Below the pieces are notes generated by a model. It saw only the letters and a list, made by a program, of their open reading frames with translations, made no database searches and was not told the origin of the DNA. A stretch of 64,000 nucleotides of DNA from Enterococcus quebecensis (GTDB lineage: Bacteria; Bacillota; Bacilli; Lactobacillales; Enterococcaceae), in assembly GCF_001730365.1 (NCBI RefSeq), contig NZ_MIKB01000012.1, positions 1 through 64,000 of the forward strand. Direction: 5' to 3'. A program made the translations under genes and the position numbers. Shown here one piece after another: positions 36,190 through 44,316 of the stretch; positions within the stretch are counted from its first letter, which is position 1, and each line of letters starts with the position of its first letter.

Positions 36190-36705
36190 ATGTTTAATAA
36201 GAGGAAAATAAAAAAGTGGTTTAATCAAGGACAACTAGCTTGGGTTGAAAGAAATCATCAACAAGCTGTTTATTTTTTTAAGTTGGTTATTGAAACAAGT
36301 ATCAAACATGGAGGGATTCGACTGAATGATTGTTTCAGTTCATTGGTCTTACTCGGAGATATTTACAGCGAAGAAAGGTGTTTTGAAGAAGCTGAGTTAC
36401 TTTATCGGATGGCAGCAGGAATGGATTTTTCTGCGAAGTTTGTTTTATTAAAAAAAGAATTATTTCATGATGAGTCAAACGTTGAAATAGATATAAAGCA
36501 ATGGTTGAAAAAAAATATGATAGATTTTACCGATGTAATTCAAGCAAGAGACGGTAAGAACTGGATATATCTTATTGACGAAGAACAGATTAATTATAAA
36601 GCAATGATAACTTCAAAAAAAGTGTTAAATGCGACAGGAGAAACGGTAAAAGCCGACACTTTATGGTCTTATGAAGATTATATTGATACACCGAGCATCA
36701 GTTAA
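36190..36705 (+). CDS. Hypothetical protein, TPR-like N-terminal half
   Basis: The frame is open from 36097, but its first 31 codons lie inside the preceding terminator. AAGGAG at 36178 points to the ATG at 36190, giving 171 residues. The N-terminal half (AWVERNHQQAVYFFKLVIETS, LGDIYSEERCFEEAELLYRMAAG) has the spacing of tetratricopeptide-like helices. The rest has no recognised motif. There is no signal peptide, so it is probably a cytoplasmic interaction protein. It stands alone with a terminator downstream. Confidence 0.65.
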   Translation: MFNKRKIKKWFNQGQLAWVERNHQQAVYFFKLVIETSIKHGGIRLNDCFSSLVLLGDIYSEERCFEEAELLYRMAAGMDFSAKFVLLKKELFHDESNVEIDIKQWLKKNMIDFTDVIQARDGKNWIYLIDEEQINYKAMITSKKVLNATGETVKADTLWSYEDYIDTPSIS

Positions 36706-36717
36706 TTCAAGAGTGGA

Positions 36718-36764
36718 AAGTCTAAAACGAAATTACTTTCTCGTTTTGTTCTAGGCTTTTTTAT
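36718..36764 (+). terminator. Terminator after the TPR-like gene
   Basis: AAGTCTAAAACGA pairs with TCGTTTTGTTCTAGGCTT with a small bulge, followed by T6. Confidence 0.7.
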
Positions 36765-37628
36765 TATTATCTTCACAATGAAAGGAAGTTTCATACAGAG
36801 TAATAATTGTTAAAGTAAAATTGATTTATTTTAATAATAAAACAAGATAAATAAAAAATCTGCTGACACTTTGTTGACTATGAAATTGTTTTTCTTTAAA
36901 ATGAGTAATAGATAGAAACGAATAAAATAAAAAAGGCACTTCACAGATCAGTTGGCGCTGATCCATGAAGCCCTGAAAAGTCAGAGAACGCTGACCAATC
37001 AAGTTGCCCATGTCAATGCGTAACATCGACATATTCCATTTTACTCAATTTTTGGACAAATATCTAGAACTTTTTTCTCTAGATGGTGAGCTGGATAATG
37101 TGATGCCTATTTGTTGAACATGCAATGGTGTTGGTAGAGTTTACCAGCACCATTTTTTTATTTTGTTTCTATCTGCAAAATGGTGATGAGTTGTATTGAG
37201 GATAGTGAATGGCTGAAGCCGACAGCCTGTAGTTATCCGATAAATACAACCGTCGCTTTGCAATTTCAGAAGAATCAAAGATAGACAAGTACTAATAGAA
37301 TCGTTGGAGAGGTAATGTTCTTATTAGCCAACTGTATAACTTTGAAACTTCAGGGATATGAACAGGAGTAAAGGAGTAAAAAGAGAGGTGACTTATTCAG
37401 AGCAAGTCAGTTTATTTTTTCTCCTAAGCGCCTGTTTGTATCTTTAAGAGAAGAAAAAGCTAATTAGATTTTAACATTCTGAATTAAAATTTTTCAACTA
37501 AAACACTTACTTTCATAATTAAAAATAATCAATTGGTGTTAATTGTTGAAAAGCAATATATCTAAGTGACCTCGTATATTTTGAAGTATAAAAGCTAACT
37601 TTTTTACTATCTTGAAAAACTGAAATAA
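36765..37628. other. About 0.9 kb without a convincing gene, probably decayed sequence
   Basis: The longest open frames here are under 70 codons and lack ribosome sites. Base composition at 36935-37020 and 37180-37300 is more GC-rich and codon-like than the flanks, as if remnants of lost genes. Three structures remain: a 12-bp terminator hairpin at 37124-37160 (AATGGTG..TGGTA against TACCA..CACCATT plus T's), a hairpin at 37372-37423 (TGACTT/AAGTCA inside GGAG/CTCC arms), and the terminator at 37629. I cannot name the ancestral genes. Confidence 0.5.
37124..37160 (+). terminator. Terminator hairpin in the decayed region
   Basis: AATGGTG-T-TGGTA pairs with TACCA-G-CACCATT around a 5-base loop and ends in a T-run. 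No intact gene precedes it. Confidence 0.75.
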
Positions 37629-37660
37629 GAGATCCTGATAAGTAAAAAAATCAGGATCTC
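37629..37660 (-). terminator. Terminator of the VOC dioxygenase gene
   Basis: A perfect 11-bp stem (GAGATCCTGAT/ATCAGGATCTC) lies five bases past the stop of the minus-strand gene, with T-rich sequence on both sides. It may work in both directions. Confidence 0.7.
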
Positions 37661-37665
37661 TTATT

Positions 37666-38556
37666 TTATTTTTCTTTATAAATTCCTGCTTCTATTTCAG
37701 ATCGGTTTTCTTCTAAAAAAGATGGCAAAGCAAGCTGTTCACCTAACGACTCCAAAGGTTCATCAACTGTAAATCCGGGTGTTAAAGTAGCAAACTCAAT
37801 ACGGTTACCACCTGGTTCTCTAATATATAGACTTTTAAAGTAGCCGCGATGAACGATTTTTTCAATGAACCAACCTTGTTTTTTAGCTTTTTCATACAAG
37901 TCATGGAGCTTTTTTTCATTTTCAACTGAAAATGCAATATGATCTATGCTTCCTCGACCCATCCGCATTTTTTCAGATGTTCCAGTGGGTAAAATCTGAA
38001 TAAAATCAGTTTCGTTTAATTGGATACATCCCTGTTTTGATTTCCAATCTAATAACTGAAAGAAAAAATCAGCTGTCTTATTAGGTTCAGAAACATAAAT
38101 TTCTGTAGAGAGAAGCCCTAGAATTTGTTTTTCTCCAGGAATGTCATTTTTTACTTGAAATTCTTGGGCTAAAGGTTCTTGCTCTACTTCAACTAGGCGA
38201 AGCTCAACTTGATCATTGTCTGTAAAATAAAGTTGATGTCCCTTTTTAGTGTAGTTGATCTGTGCATTAGTTAAACGTTGTTCCCAATATGAAATACTAC
38301 CTTGAGGGATCTTTAGTCCAATTGAGCTTAAAAAATGTTCATTGTCATAACGCTGAGCGAGTGAGGGAACGACAAAGAATGTAATGACAGAACCAGGTTC
38401 GCCTGTGTAATTTCCATAATAGTAATGAAGCATTTTGTGATTATCCTGATTGACTGTTTTCTTTACAAAACGCAAACCTAGAATGTGTGTATAAAAAAAC
38501 TGATTTTCGTTAGCAAACCTTGTTAATAATGATACATGGTGAATAGGTGCAAACAT
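37666..38556 (-). CDS. VOC-family ring-cleaving dioxygenase (YkcA/MhqO-like)
   Basis: The 296-residue protein has two vicinal-oxygen-chelate repeats. The first starts PIHHVSLLTRFANENQFFYTHILGLRFVKKTVNQD; the second starts GLLSTEIYVSEPNKTADFFFQLL. Likely metal ligands are the histidine of IHHVSLL, the histidine of GSIDHIAFSV and the glutamate of GNRIEFAT. The pattern is that of MhqO/MhqA-type hydroquinone or catechol dioxygenases, used against quinone and thiol stress. The start is good (AAGGAGG before ATG). It stands alone; the Spx-family gene two kilobases away is in the same thiol-stress theme, but a link is only inferred. Confidence 0.85.
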   Translation of the reverse strand: MFAPIHHVSLLTRFANENQFFYTHILGLRFVKKTVNQDNHKMLHYYYGNYTGEPGSVITFFVVPSLAQRYDNEHFLSSIGLKIPQGSISYWEQRLTNAQINYTKKGHQLYFTDNDQVELRLVEVEQEPLAQEFQVKNDIPGEKQILGLLSTEIYVSEPNKTADFFFQLLDWKSKQGCIQLNETDFIQILPTGTSEKMRMGRGSIDHIAFSVENEKKLHDLYEKAKKQGWFIEKIVHRGYFKSLYIREPGGNRIEFATLTPGFTVDEPLESLGEQLALPSFLEENRSEIEAGIYKEK

Positions 38557-38716
38557 TAAAAGACCTCCTTGAATTGATCACTTACTAAAAGTAAGCTTAT
38601 TCCTTATAAACAATAGTTTCAAGTATTTTGCCTTTATACTGTAGTTTTCTTCGTAGCCATATATCCTAAAAAATGGTAGAATAGCCAAGACAAATTCAGT
38701 AGAAAGAGTGACCAAT

Positions 38717-39748
38717 ATGCTTAGTACAGAAGATTTTGATTTTGATTTACCAGAAGAGCTGATTGCTCAAACACCTTTAAAAGATCGAACAAGTTCACGA
38801 CTGTTGGTTTTAAATCGTGAAACAAAAGAAATTGAAGATAAACACTTTCACGATATCATTGATGAATTAAATGCAGGAGACGCATTAGTCATGAATGATA
38901 CAAGAGTATTGCCAGCTCGTCTATATGGAGAAAAACCTGAGACTGGGGGACATTTGGAAGTACTTCTTTTGACCAATACAGAAGGGGATACTTGGGAGAC
39001 CTTAATCAAACCAGCTAAACGGGCAAAAGTAGGAACGCAAATCAGCTTTGGTGACGGGCGTTTAACGGCAACTGTTATTGAGGAGCTAGAACATGGCGGG
39101 CGAATTGTGACATTTAATTATGAAGGAATTTTCTTGGAAATTTTAGAATCATTGGGAGAAATGCCTTTACCGCCCTATATTAAAGAACGTTTAGAAGACC
39201 CTGAACGATATCAAACAGTTTATGCAAAAGAAAACGGCTCTGCTGCGGCCCCTACGGCTGGTTTACACTTCACCCAAGAACTACTTGGTAAAATCCAGTC
39301 AAAAGGCGTGAAGCTCGTTTATTTGACCTTACACGTCGGTCTAGGGACTTTCCGTCCCGTTAGTGTGGATAATATTGCGGAACATGAAATGCATAGCGAA
39401 TTTTATCGTTTGACAGAAGATGCAGCAGAACAATTAAATGATGTTCGGAAAAATGGCGGAAAAATAATTGCGGTAGGAACAACGTCGATTCGCACATTGG
39501 AGACAATCGGAACAAAATTTGATGGACAAATCAAAGCAGATAGTGGCTGGACAGATATTTTTATTACTCCGGGATATGAATTCAAAGTGGTACAAGCTTT
39601 TTCAACTAACTTTCATTTACCAAAATCAACATTAGTGATGCTAGTTAGTGCATTTGCAGGAAAAGATTTAACGCTTGCAGCATATCAACATGCTATTGAT
39701 GAAAAGTATCGGTTCTTTAGTTTTGGAGATGCGATGTTTGTAAAGTAA
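38717..39748 (+). CDS. queA: tRNA preQ1(34) S-adenosylmethionine ribosyltransferase-isomerase
   Basis: QueA transfers and isomerises the ribosyl part of SAM onto preQ1 in tRNA, making epoxyqueuosine. The 343-residue protein has the full set of family blocks: [26 protein letters not shown] at the N-terminus, [15 protein letters not shown] near residue 57, [15 protein letters not shown] near residue 173, [13 protein letters not shown], and GTTSIRTLE near residue 255. I start it at ATG 38717; the GTG at 38708 is part of the GAGTG sequence that serves as a weak ribosome site. queH, the next pathway step, is at 53290. Confidence 0.97.
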   Translation: MLSTEDFDFDLPEELIAQTPLKDRTSSRLLVLNRETKEIEDKHFHDIIDELNAGDALVMNDTRVLPARLYGEKPETGGHLEVLLLTNTEGDTWETLIKPAKRAKVGTQISFGDGRLTATVIEELEHGGRIVTFNYEGIFLEILESLGEMPLPPYIKERLEDPERYQTVYAKENGSAAAPTAGLHFTQELLGKIQSKGVKLVYLTLHVGLGTFRPVSVDNIAEHEMHSEFYRLTEDAAEQLNDVRKNGGKIIAVGTTSIRTLETIGTKFDGQIKADSGWTDIFITPGYEFKVVQAFSTNFHLPKSTLVMLVSAFAGKDLTLAAYQHAIDEKYRFFSFGDAMFVK

Positions 39749-39754
39749 TAAATA

Positions 39755-39868
39755 CAGAAAAAAACTCATTCTGCCTTTAACTGAGTCAGTGGGAGGAATA
39801 AATGAGCTATATGATTCACAGCTTGTTTATTTCACACTTTCGAGTTAATTGAGAGTGAGTTTTTTCTG
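39755..39868. repeat. Imperfect long inverted repeat enclosing a 16-codon ORF with a strong ribosome site
   Basis: A left arm of about 30 bases (CAGAAAAAAACTCATTCT...TTTAACTGAG) matches the reverse complement of the right arm ending in GAGTGAGTTTTTTCTG. The loop holds GGGAGGAATAA-ATG and an ORF of 16 codons (39802-39852, MSYMIHSLFISHFRVN). The right arm's T6 may terminate queA transcripts. Confidence 0.55.
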
Positions 39869-39894
39869 ATTTTTTATATTCGAGGTAGTAACAT

Positions 39895-40293
39895 TTATAA
39901 TCCGCTTAGAAGTAATGTTTGCGATAGCTCTCTTTTACGAACTGATCTTGGTAAGAAGCAACGAATTTCATCTTCGTTAAAACCAATCTGTAATCTTTTT
40001 TCATCGATCATAATTGGACGACGTAGTAATCCAGGATTGTCTTTTACTAACTCCAATAATGCATGTAATGGCAGTTCATTAATATCAGTAGCTAACTTTT
40101 GAAAAATTTTGGACCGGATGGAAATAATATCCTCAGTACCTTCTTCTGTAAGAATTAATATATTTTTTAGTTCGTCTAATGTAATAGGAGTAGTGCCAAA
40201 ATTCTTTTCTTCAAATGGAATATCATGGTCAATCAGCCATCTCCGTGCTTTTCTGCATGATGTACAGCTATTTGTCGTATATAATTTTAACAT
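39895..40293 (-). CDS. spx: Spx/ArsC-family regulator
   Basis: The 132-residue protein is of Spx length and pattern: thioredoxin-like N-terminus LKLYTTNSCTSCRKARRWL with the CxxC redox switch (Cys10/Cys13), the RSKIFQKL segment near residue 60 (the Arg used in contacts with the RNA polymerase alpha C-terminal domain region), and RRPIMIDEKRLQIGFNEDEIRCFLPRSVR near the C-terminus. Spx activates thiol-oxidative stress genes by binding RNA polymerase. Enterococci often carry more than one Spx-like protein, so this may be a paralog rather than the main spx. The gene stands alone on the minus strand. Confidence 0.85.
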   Translation of the reverse strand: MLKLYTTNSCTSCRKARRWLIDHDIPFEEKNFGTTPITLDELKNILILTEEGTEDIISIRSKIFQKLATDINELPLHALLELVKDNPGLLRRPIMIDEKRLQIGFNEDEIRCFLPRSVRKRELSQTLLLSGL

Positions 40294-40629
40294 ATGGTTT
40301 CATATCCTTTCGAAAATATTGGTACATACCTCTTAATAACTATAATATACTAAAAGTAAAGAATTAACAAAATAAATGCTTTCAAAATGGCTGTTTTTTT
40401 CTATCAAATGAAAGAAATAACTAAAAATTCACAAACGGTTGTTATTTTTGTTAGAGAAAGTGCAATCTTAGCTGAGAATTTAGGAAATACTGGCTGTTAT
40501 GTCATTTTTCAGTTTTATAAGCATTTATTTATCAATATTGGTGACGTTTTCTCCCTGAATTTGAGTTTATGAAATGCTTGGTCTTTTGAAGGGACACTAA
40601 TCAAAAGCGGACATGAAATTTATTCAAAA
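40294..40629. other. Part of the 479-base gap between spx and lanM, possible short plus-strand transcript
   Basis: A CTATAATATACT sequence near 40341-40352 resembles a -10, and a very strong terminator follows at 40630. Between them is a 61-codon frame (40387-40572) with no ribosome site and no recognisable product. A small RNA of about 300 nt or a decayed gene would fit; nothing else is evident. Confidence 0.35.
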
Positions 40630-40682
40630 CATTGTATAAGACAAAAATCGTTGTTTTTTGTCTTATACAATGCTTTTTTTTA
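40630..40682 (+). terminator. Strong terminator upstream of lanM
   Basis: CATTGTATAAGACAAAAA pairs perfectly with TTTTTGTCTTATACAATG and is followed by C and a run of T's. It insulates lanM from upstream transcription. Confidence 0.9.
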
Positions 40683-40752
40683 TTGGCATACAGTTAAAAT
40701 AAAATTGCCATAGTATTTCTTCTATTTTTTTATTATTATTAAGAGAGGAATC

Positions 40753-40776
40753 ATGTTAAAGGAGAGACAAAGATGA
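40753..40776 (+). other. Seven-codon leader ORF coupled to lanM
   Basis: ATG at 40753 with AGAGG upstream opens a 7-codon frame (MLKERQR) whose TGA overlaps the lanM ATG (ATGA at 40773-40776). It contains the lanM ribosome site AAAGGAGAG. It could couple translation, or be chance. Confidence 0.3.
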
Positions 40777-43673
40777 GTGAAGAGTTGACATATACTTATG
40801 CAACAACGATTTCAGAAAGAATTCAGGATTGGAAAGACCTTAGCATTGAAGAAGATGAACAGCTGTATTTGAAGCAGTGGCAGTCACGAAAAAGTCTATT
40901 AAAAGCTGCTGATTACGATAAAATGTTTCAGTATTATCAGTTGAACGAACATACTTTTAGTCGAGGGCTTCTGCCGTTCACTGAAGAACGTGCACAATTA
41001 TTGTTGCCGACTATTGAAAAAAGTGACTGGTTCCAATTGCATAAATACTTGTTTGAAGCTGAAATTCCAATCAAAGAATTGGGATTAAAAGCTGCGTTAC
41101 GTTTTCACGCAAACTACTATGAGAATCATATTCGGAGTATGTTACTAAAGTTTCCATTGATTCAGCTGTCTGAAAAAGTAATTGAGGAACTGGTGGAACA
41201 GCTAAGGGATGATTTCTTTTTCTTAGCACAAAAAACATTGGTATGGGATGTTCATCAAATGATCGAAGAATATCAATTGCAAGCAGAATCAAAAGAGGAA
41301 GAGTTTACTAAATACATCGAAGAATTTCTTGGAGACAAACAGCGAACTTACCTTTTTTACGGTGAGTATCCAACCCTTGCTAAACTTCTTGCGGTTAGAC
41401 TGATGTTTGCTTGTAAAACAATGGAGGAATTTATTGCTTCATTGAGTGACTCTATTGAACAATTGGCAGAGACATTTGATGTATCAATACCAATGGATAT
41501 CACAGAAATCGAGCTAGGACAAGGTGATAGTCACGAGCGTGGAAAAACAGTTATTCAGTTTCAAATAGAAGGAATAGCACTGATTTTTAAATTTAAAAAT
41601 TTGGCAATAGGTACGGGGTTCAACGAGTTATTAACGTATCTAGAAGAACTGAATCCCACATTGTCTTTTTATAAAATCAAGCGAATTATTCAGCCTACAT
41701 TTACGATTGAAGAAAAAGTCACCTATGGAGAATGTAAAAATGAAACAGAAGTGATGAGCTTTTATAAAAATTATGGTCAACTTTTAGCGATTGTGTATTG
41801 GCTAGGTGCAACAGATTTGCACATGGAGAATTTGATTGCCCACGGATCACACCCAGTGTTGATCGATGTAGAAACGTTGATTCGCCCTGAAATGTTTATC
41901 TTATCCAAAAAATTATCCAAACAAACACGGATAGAAAAACATTCTGTGATTGTTTCTGGGTTACTCCCACAAAAGAAAAAATGGAAACGAGAACTGGAAA
42001 TGGATGCGTTGTCCGGCACCAAACAAAAATTACCTAAAAAAATCCGAAAACTGAGAAATGATGGCTCTAGTGATATTGCTTTTCAATTAGAAGAAGCCTA
42101 TTTGGATGGTGCCCAAAATATTCCCCGTCTGAATGGAAAAGAAGTTGACTATCAATTATATAGTCATGTGATACAAAATGGATTTAAAGAGATGAATCAG
42201 CTTTTATTAAATAATAAAACGAAATTTATTCAAAAATTCAAAGAATTGTTTGCTGATACAACGATTCGTTTGATTTATAGAGATACACAGGATTATGGTA
42301 ATTTATTACACTATACATTGCACACAGAATGTATGTCTAATTATATTGAACGTGAAAAAATTATTGAAAATCTTTGGGCAAGTAAAATTATTCCAAAAGA
42401 ATTGATTCCTTTTGAAGTTCAAGCAATGCAGGATCATGATGTACCTTTATTTACAGCAAATACTTCTTCAACAAATGTATACACTAATGGCCAAGAGATA
42501 CCTAAACTGTTAAAAAAGACGCCTCTCCAAGATACAGTTGCACATATGGAGCAAATCACAGAAACAACAAGTAATTTTTCTTATCTCTTGTTGAAAGAAA
42601 GTTTAGGCACGCTAGAATATGGGGAACAAGATGTCATCATTCCCGCGAGAAATCGTTCAGTTGAGCAACCATTACTGCAAAAAGCCGCAGATATTGGTGA
42701 TAAAATCATAGATCAGCTTGACTTAAATCAAGAGTCTGGTGAAGTTGACTGGCTATCAGTTCTTCCTGAATCTGATGGTGAATTAGGTATTACTTATCCT
42801 GATACAGATCTTTATAATGGGAGCGGTGGTGTATATTTATTTTTCGTTTATTTGAACGATTTTGTTCCTAAAGACAGTTATCAAAAAGTGATTAATTTAT
42901 TGGAAAAAGAACTATTTTTAACTGAGAATGAAACCAACATACATGATAGTGCTTTTTTTGGCGAAGGAATGCGTCTAACAGTCGCTTTTTACGTGACAAA
43001 CTTGCTTAGAGATGATAAACATCGATTATATATGGAACGTAGCTTAAATGCGCTAAAAAACGCTCCAAAAGAAAAAGAGAATCAGTTGGACGAGTGGCTT
43101 TATGGGAAAGCAAGCTTATTATCCGTTTTAGCAGCTATATATCAAACTTTTCATAGCAAGGAAGCGTATGAATTACTTTTATATTATGTACAGTTAATAA
43201 GGTGTGAAGAAATGGAAGATAATAGCTTTGCCCACGGATATGCTGGTGTACTTTACGGTTTAAGCAAAGCCAATCAAATACTAAAAAAAGTTGAGGTTGG
43301 GAAGAAAATTGACTGGTACCAAAAAAAATTTGAAAAGAAACTTGAAACTGAGGAAATAGCGAATGCATCATGGTGTCGTGGGGCATTTGGAATTCAAGAA
43401 GTTTGTAAGCTGATCAATCTTTCGATGCCTGTTGAAAAAGTAAAAAAAGGGATGAGTAGAGAGTTAGCAGATTCTTGTTTGTGTCATGGTCAGTATGGAA
43501 GTTCAGATAATTATTTAAATAATATTGATTTACTAAAGGAAGAAGTGGTTACATTAAAATCTGATCCAGAAAATAGTCCAATCAGCCTTTTTTGTGGATT
43601 ATCAGGTGTTGGTTATCAACTATTACGCGCATACGATTCGTTTGGTGTTCGATCCCTGTTATTTATTAACTGA
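40773..43673 (+). CDS. lanM: Class II lanthipeptide synthetase LanM
   Basis: The 966-residue protein is a complete LanM. The N-terminal DUF4135 dehydratase contains KFKNLAIGTGFNELL near residue 271 and the kinase-like TDLHMENLIAHG...VLIDVETL from residue 347. The C-terminal LanC-like cyclase has the inner-barrel repeats YNGSGGVYLFFVYL, FAHGYAGVLYGL and LFCGLSGVGYQLL, and zinc ligands Cys868 (SWCRG), Cys904 and His905 (CLCHG). It would dehydrate Ser/Thr of a precursor with ATP and close thioether rings with Cys. The gene has AAAGGAG at a good distance and ends at the family's usual C-terminus. The precursor gene is 81 bases downstream. No LanT, LanP, LanD or immunity ABC gene is nearby. Confidence 0.96.
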   Translation: MSEELTYTYATTISERIQDWKDLSIEEDEQLYLKQWQSRKSLLKAADYDKMFQYYQLNEHTFSRGLLPFTEERAQLLLPTIEKSDWFQLHKYLFEAEIPIKELGLKAALRFHANYYENHIRSMLLKFPLIQLSEKVIEELVEQLRDDFFFLAQKTLVWDVHQMIEEYQLQAESKEEEFTKYIEEFLGDKQRTYLFYGEYPTLAKLLAVRLMFACKTMEEFIASLSDSIEQLAETFDVSIPMDITEIELGQGDSHERGKTVIQFQIEGIALIFKFKNLAIGTGFNELLTYLEELNPTLSFYKIKRIIQPTFTIEEKVTYGECKNETEVMSFYKNYGQLLAIVYWLGATDLHMENLIAHGSHPVLIDVETLIRPEMFILSKKLSKQTRIEKHSVIVSGLLPQKKKWKRELEMDALSGTKQKLPKKIRKLRNDGSSDIAFQLEEAYLDGAQNIPRLNGKEVDYQLYSHVIQNGFKEMNQLLLNNKTKFIQKFKELFADTTIRLIYRDTQDYGNLLHYTLHTECMSNYIEREKIIENLWASKIIPKELIPFEVQAMQDHDVPLFTANTSSTNVYTNGQEIPKLLKKTPLQDTVAHMEQITETTSNFSYLLLKESLGTLEYGEQDVIIPARNRSVEQPLLQKAADIGDKIIDQLDLNQESGEVDWLSVLPESDGELGITYPDTDLYNGSGGVYLFFVYLNDFVPKDSYQKVINLLEKELFLTENETNIHDSAFFGEGMRLTVAFYVTNLLRDDKHRLYMERSLNALKNAPKEKENQLDEWLYGKASLLSVLAAIYQTFHSKEAYELLLYYVQLIRCEEMEDNSFAHGYAGVLYGLSKANQILKKVEVGKKIDWYQKKFEKKLETEEIANASWCRGAFGIQEVCKLINLSMPVEKVKKGMSRELADSCLCHGQYGSSDNYLNNIDLLKEEVVTLKSDPENSPISLFCGLSGVGYQLLRAYDSFGVRSLLFIN

Positions 43674-43692
43674 CACAAACTGAAAAAAGAAC

Positions 43693-43721
43693 TTTACTTA
43701 TTACGGAGAACGTTTTATAAT
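43693..43721 (+). promoter_or_regulatory. Dedicated promoter of the lanthipeptide precursor gene
   Basis: TTTACT (43693-43698) and consensus TATAAT (43716-43721) are 17 bases apart, just after the lanM stop. The precursor can thus be expressed separately from, and more strongly than, the synthetase. Confidence 0.7.
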
Positions 43722-43754
43722 TTAATTATTAACGCAAGGGGGAGAAATAATATC

Positions 43755-43922
43755 ATGAGAAAATTATCTATTGAAAAAATGGAAGTAGCAAAAGACTTAA
43801 AAAAAGTGGATGCAGTTGTAGGAGCTTCATTTGAAAGAAGTAAAATTTCAGAAGATATGATGGATAAATCTGAAAAAAGTGAAGCAGCAATTGGTTGGTA
43901 TACTGTACTTATATGCTTCTAA
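43755..43922 (+). CDS. lanA: Putative class II lanthipeptide precursor LanA, 55 residues with one cysteine
   Basis: The frame opens with ATG 43755 behind a strong AAGGGGGAG and ends TAA 43920-43922. The first part (MRKLSIEKMEVAKDLKKVD) is the charged helical leader expected for LanM substrates. It is followed by AVVGA, a plausible GG/GA-type cleavage site (residues 20-24). The remainder is SFERSKISEDMMDKSE then KSEAAIGWYTVLICF. After that site there are five serines, one threonine (Thr50) and one cysteine (Cys54), so at most one ring can form, most simply Thr50-Cys54 near the C-terminus. The position right after lanM, its own promoter and a terminator support the call. I do not recognise the core from any known lantibiotic. 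Confidence 0.8.
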   Translation: MRKLSIEKMEVAKDLKKVDAVVGASFERSKISEDMMDKSEKSEAAIGWYTVLICF

Positions 43923-43929
43923 AAATAAA

Positions 43930-43963
43930 AAAAAGAACTAGATTAATCTAGTTCTTTTTTTTT
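43930..43963. terminator. Bidirectional terminator between lanA and the convergent membrane protein gene
   Basis: A perfect palindrome AAGAACTAGATT/AATCTAGTTCTT is flanked by A-run on the left and T9 on the right, so it can end both lanA and the minus-strand gene at 43965. Confidence 0.9.
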
Positions 43964-43964
43964 A

Positions 43965-44297
43965 TTAATTTGATTTCTTTAAAATCATGATACCAAAAGC
44001 TTCAGTTCCAGATATAAACAGTAAAACTAAATTTATCATCCAGTAATACGAAACTTGATTATAGGCTACAACATCATAAAGTGTAGTACCTAAGATGAAT
44101 AACAGGACAATTGTAACAATAAATGAAATAAAACTTGCTGTTGAAATAATTTTCTTTCCACGTTCGTCTTTTCCTTCTTTGCTGAAGAAAAAATAAACAG
44201 AGTAGATAATAAAAATCAATGATAATCCAATTATTAGGAAACTACTCCAGTGATTCACAGGCAAGTTATCAAAAAAAGATTTGAGTGATTCGGTCAT
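43965..44297 (-). CDS. Three-TM membrane protein, DUF2178/DUF3796-like partner of an XRE regulator
   Basis: The 110-residue protein has three membrane segments (about residues 20-38, 52-73 and 84-104) and the cytoplasmic loop SKEGKDERGKKII, similar to the K-D-E-R loop of small DUF2178/DUF3796-type proteins. Those are typically encoded next to a small Cro/C1 regulator, as here, 19 bases after it. It is convergent with lanA. A role in sensing or immunity for the lanthipeptide is possible, but the pair also occurs widely without lanthipeptides. Confidence 0.7.
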   Translation of the reverse strand: MTESLKSFFDNLPVNHWSSFLIIGLSLIFIIYSVYFFFSKEGKDERGKKIISTASFISFIVTIVLLFILGTTLYDVVAYNQVSYYWMINLVLLFISGTEAFGIMILKKSN

Positions 44298-44316
44298 AAT
44301 TTATCCTTTCCTTCCG

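Noticed and set aside
36826-37032. Transposase remnant on the minus strand
   Set aside because: A 68-codon frame gave a vague resemblance only; no terminal inverted repeats, target duplications or catalytic motif were visible.
37186-37290. Short ORF in the decayed region
   Set aside because: About 35 codons from an ATG without ribosome site or recognisable product.
40387-40572. 61-codon gene upstream of lanM, as a second lanthipeptide precursor
   Set aside because: No ribosome site, no leader-like charge pattern and no sensible core; kept only as part of a possible small transcript.
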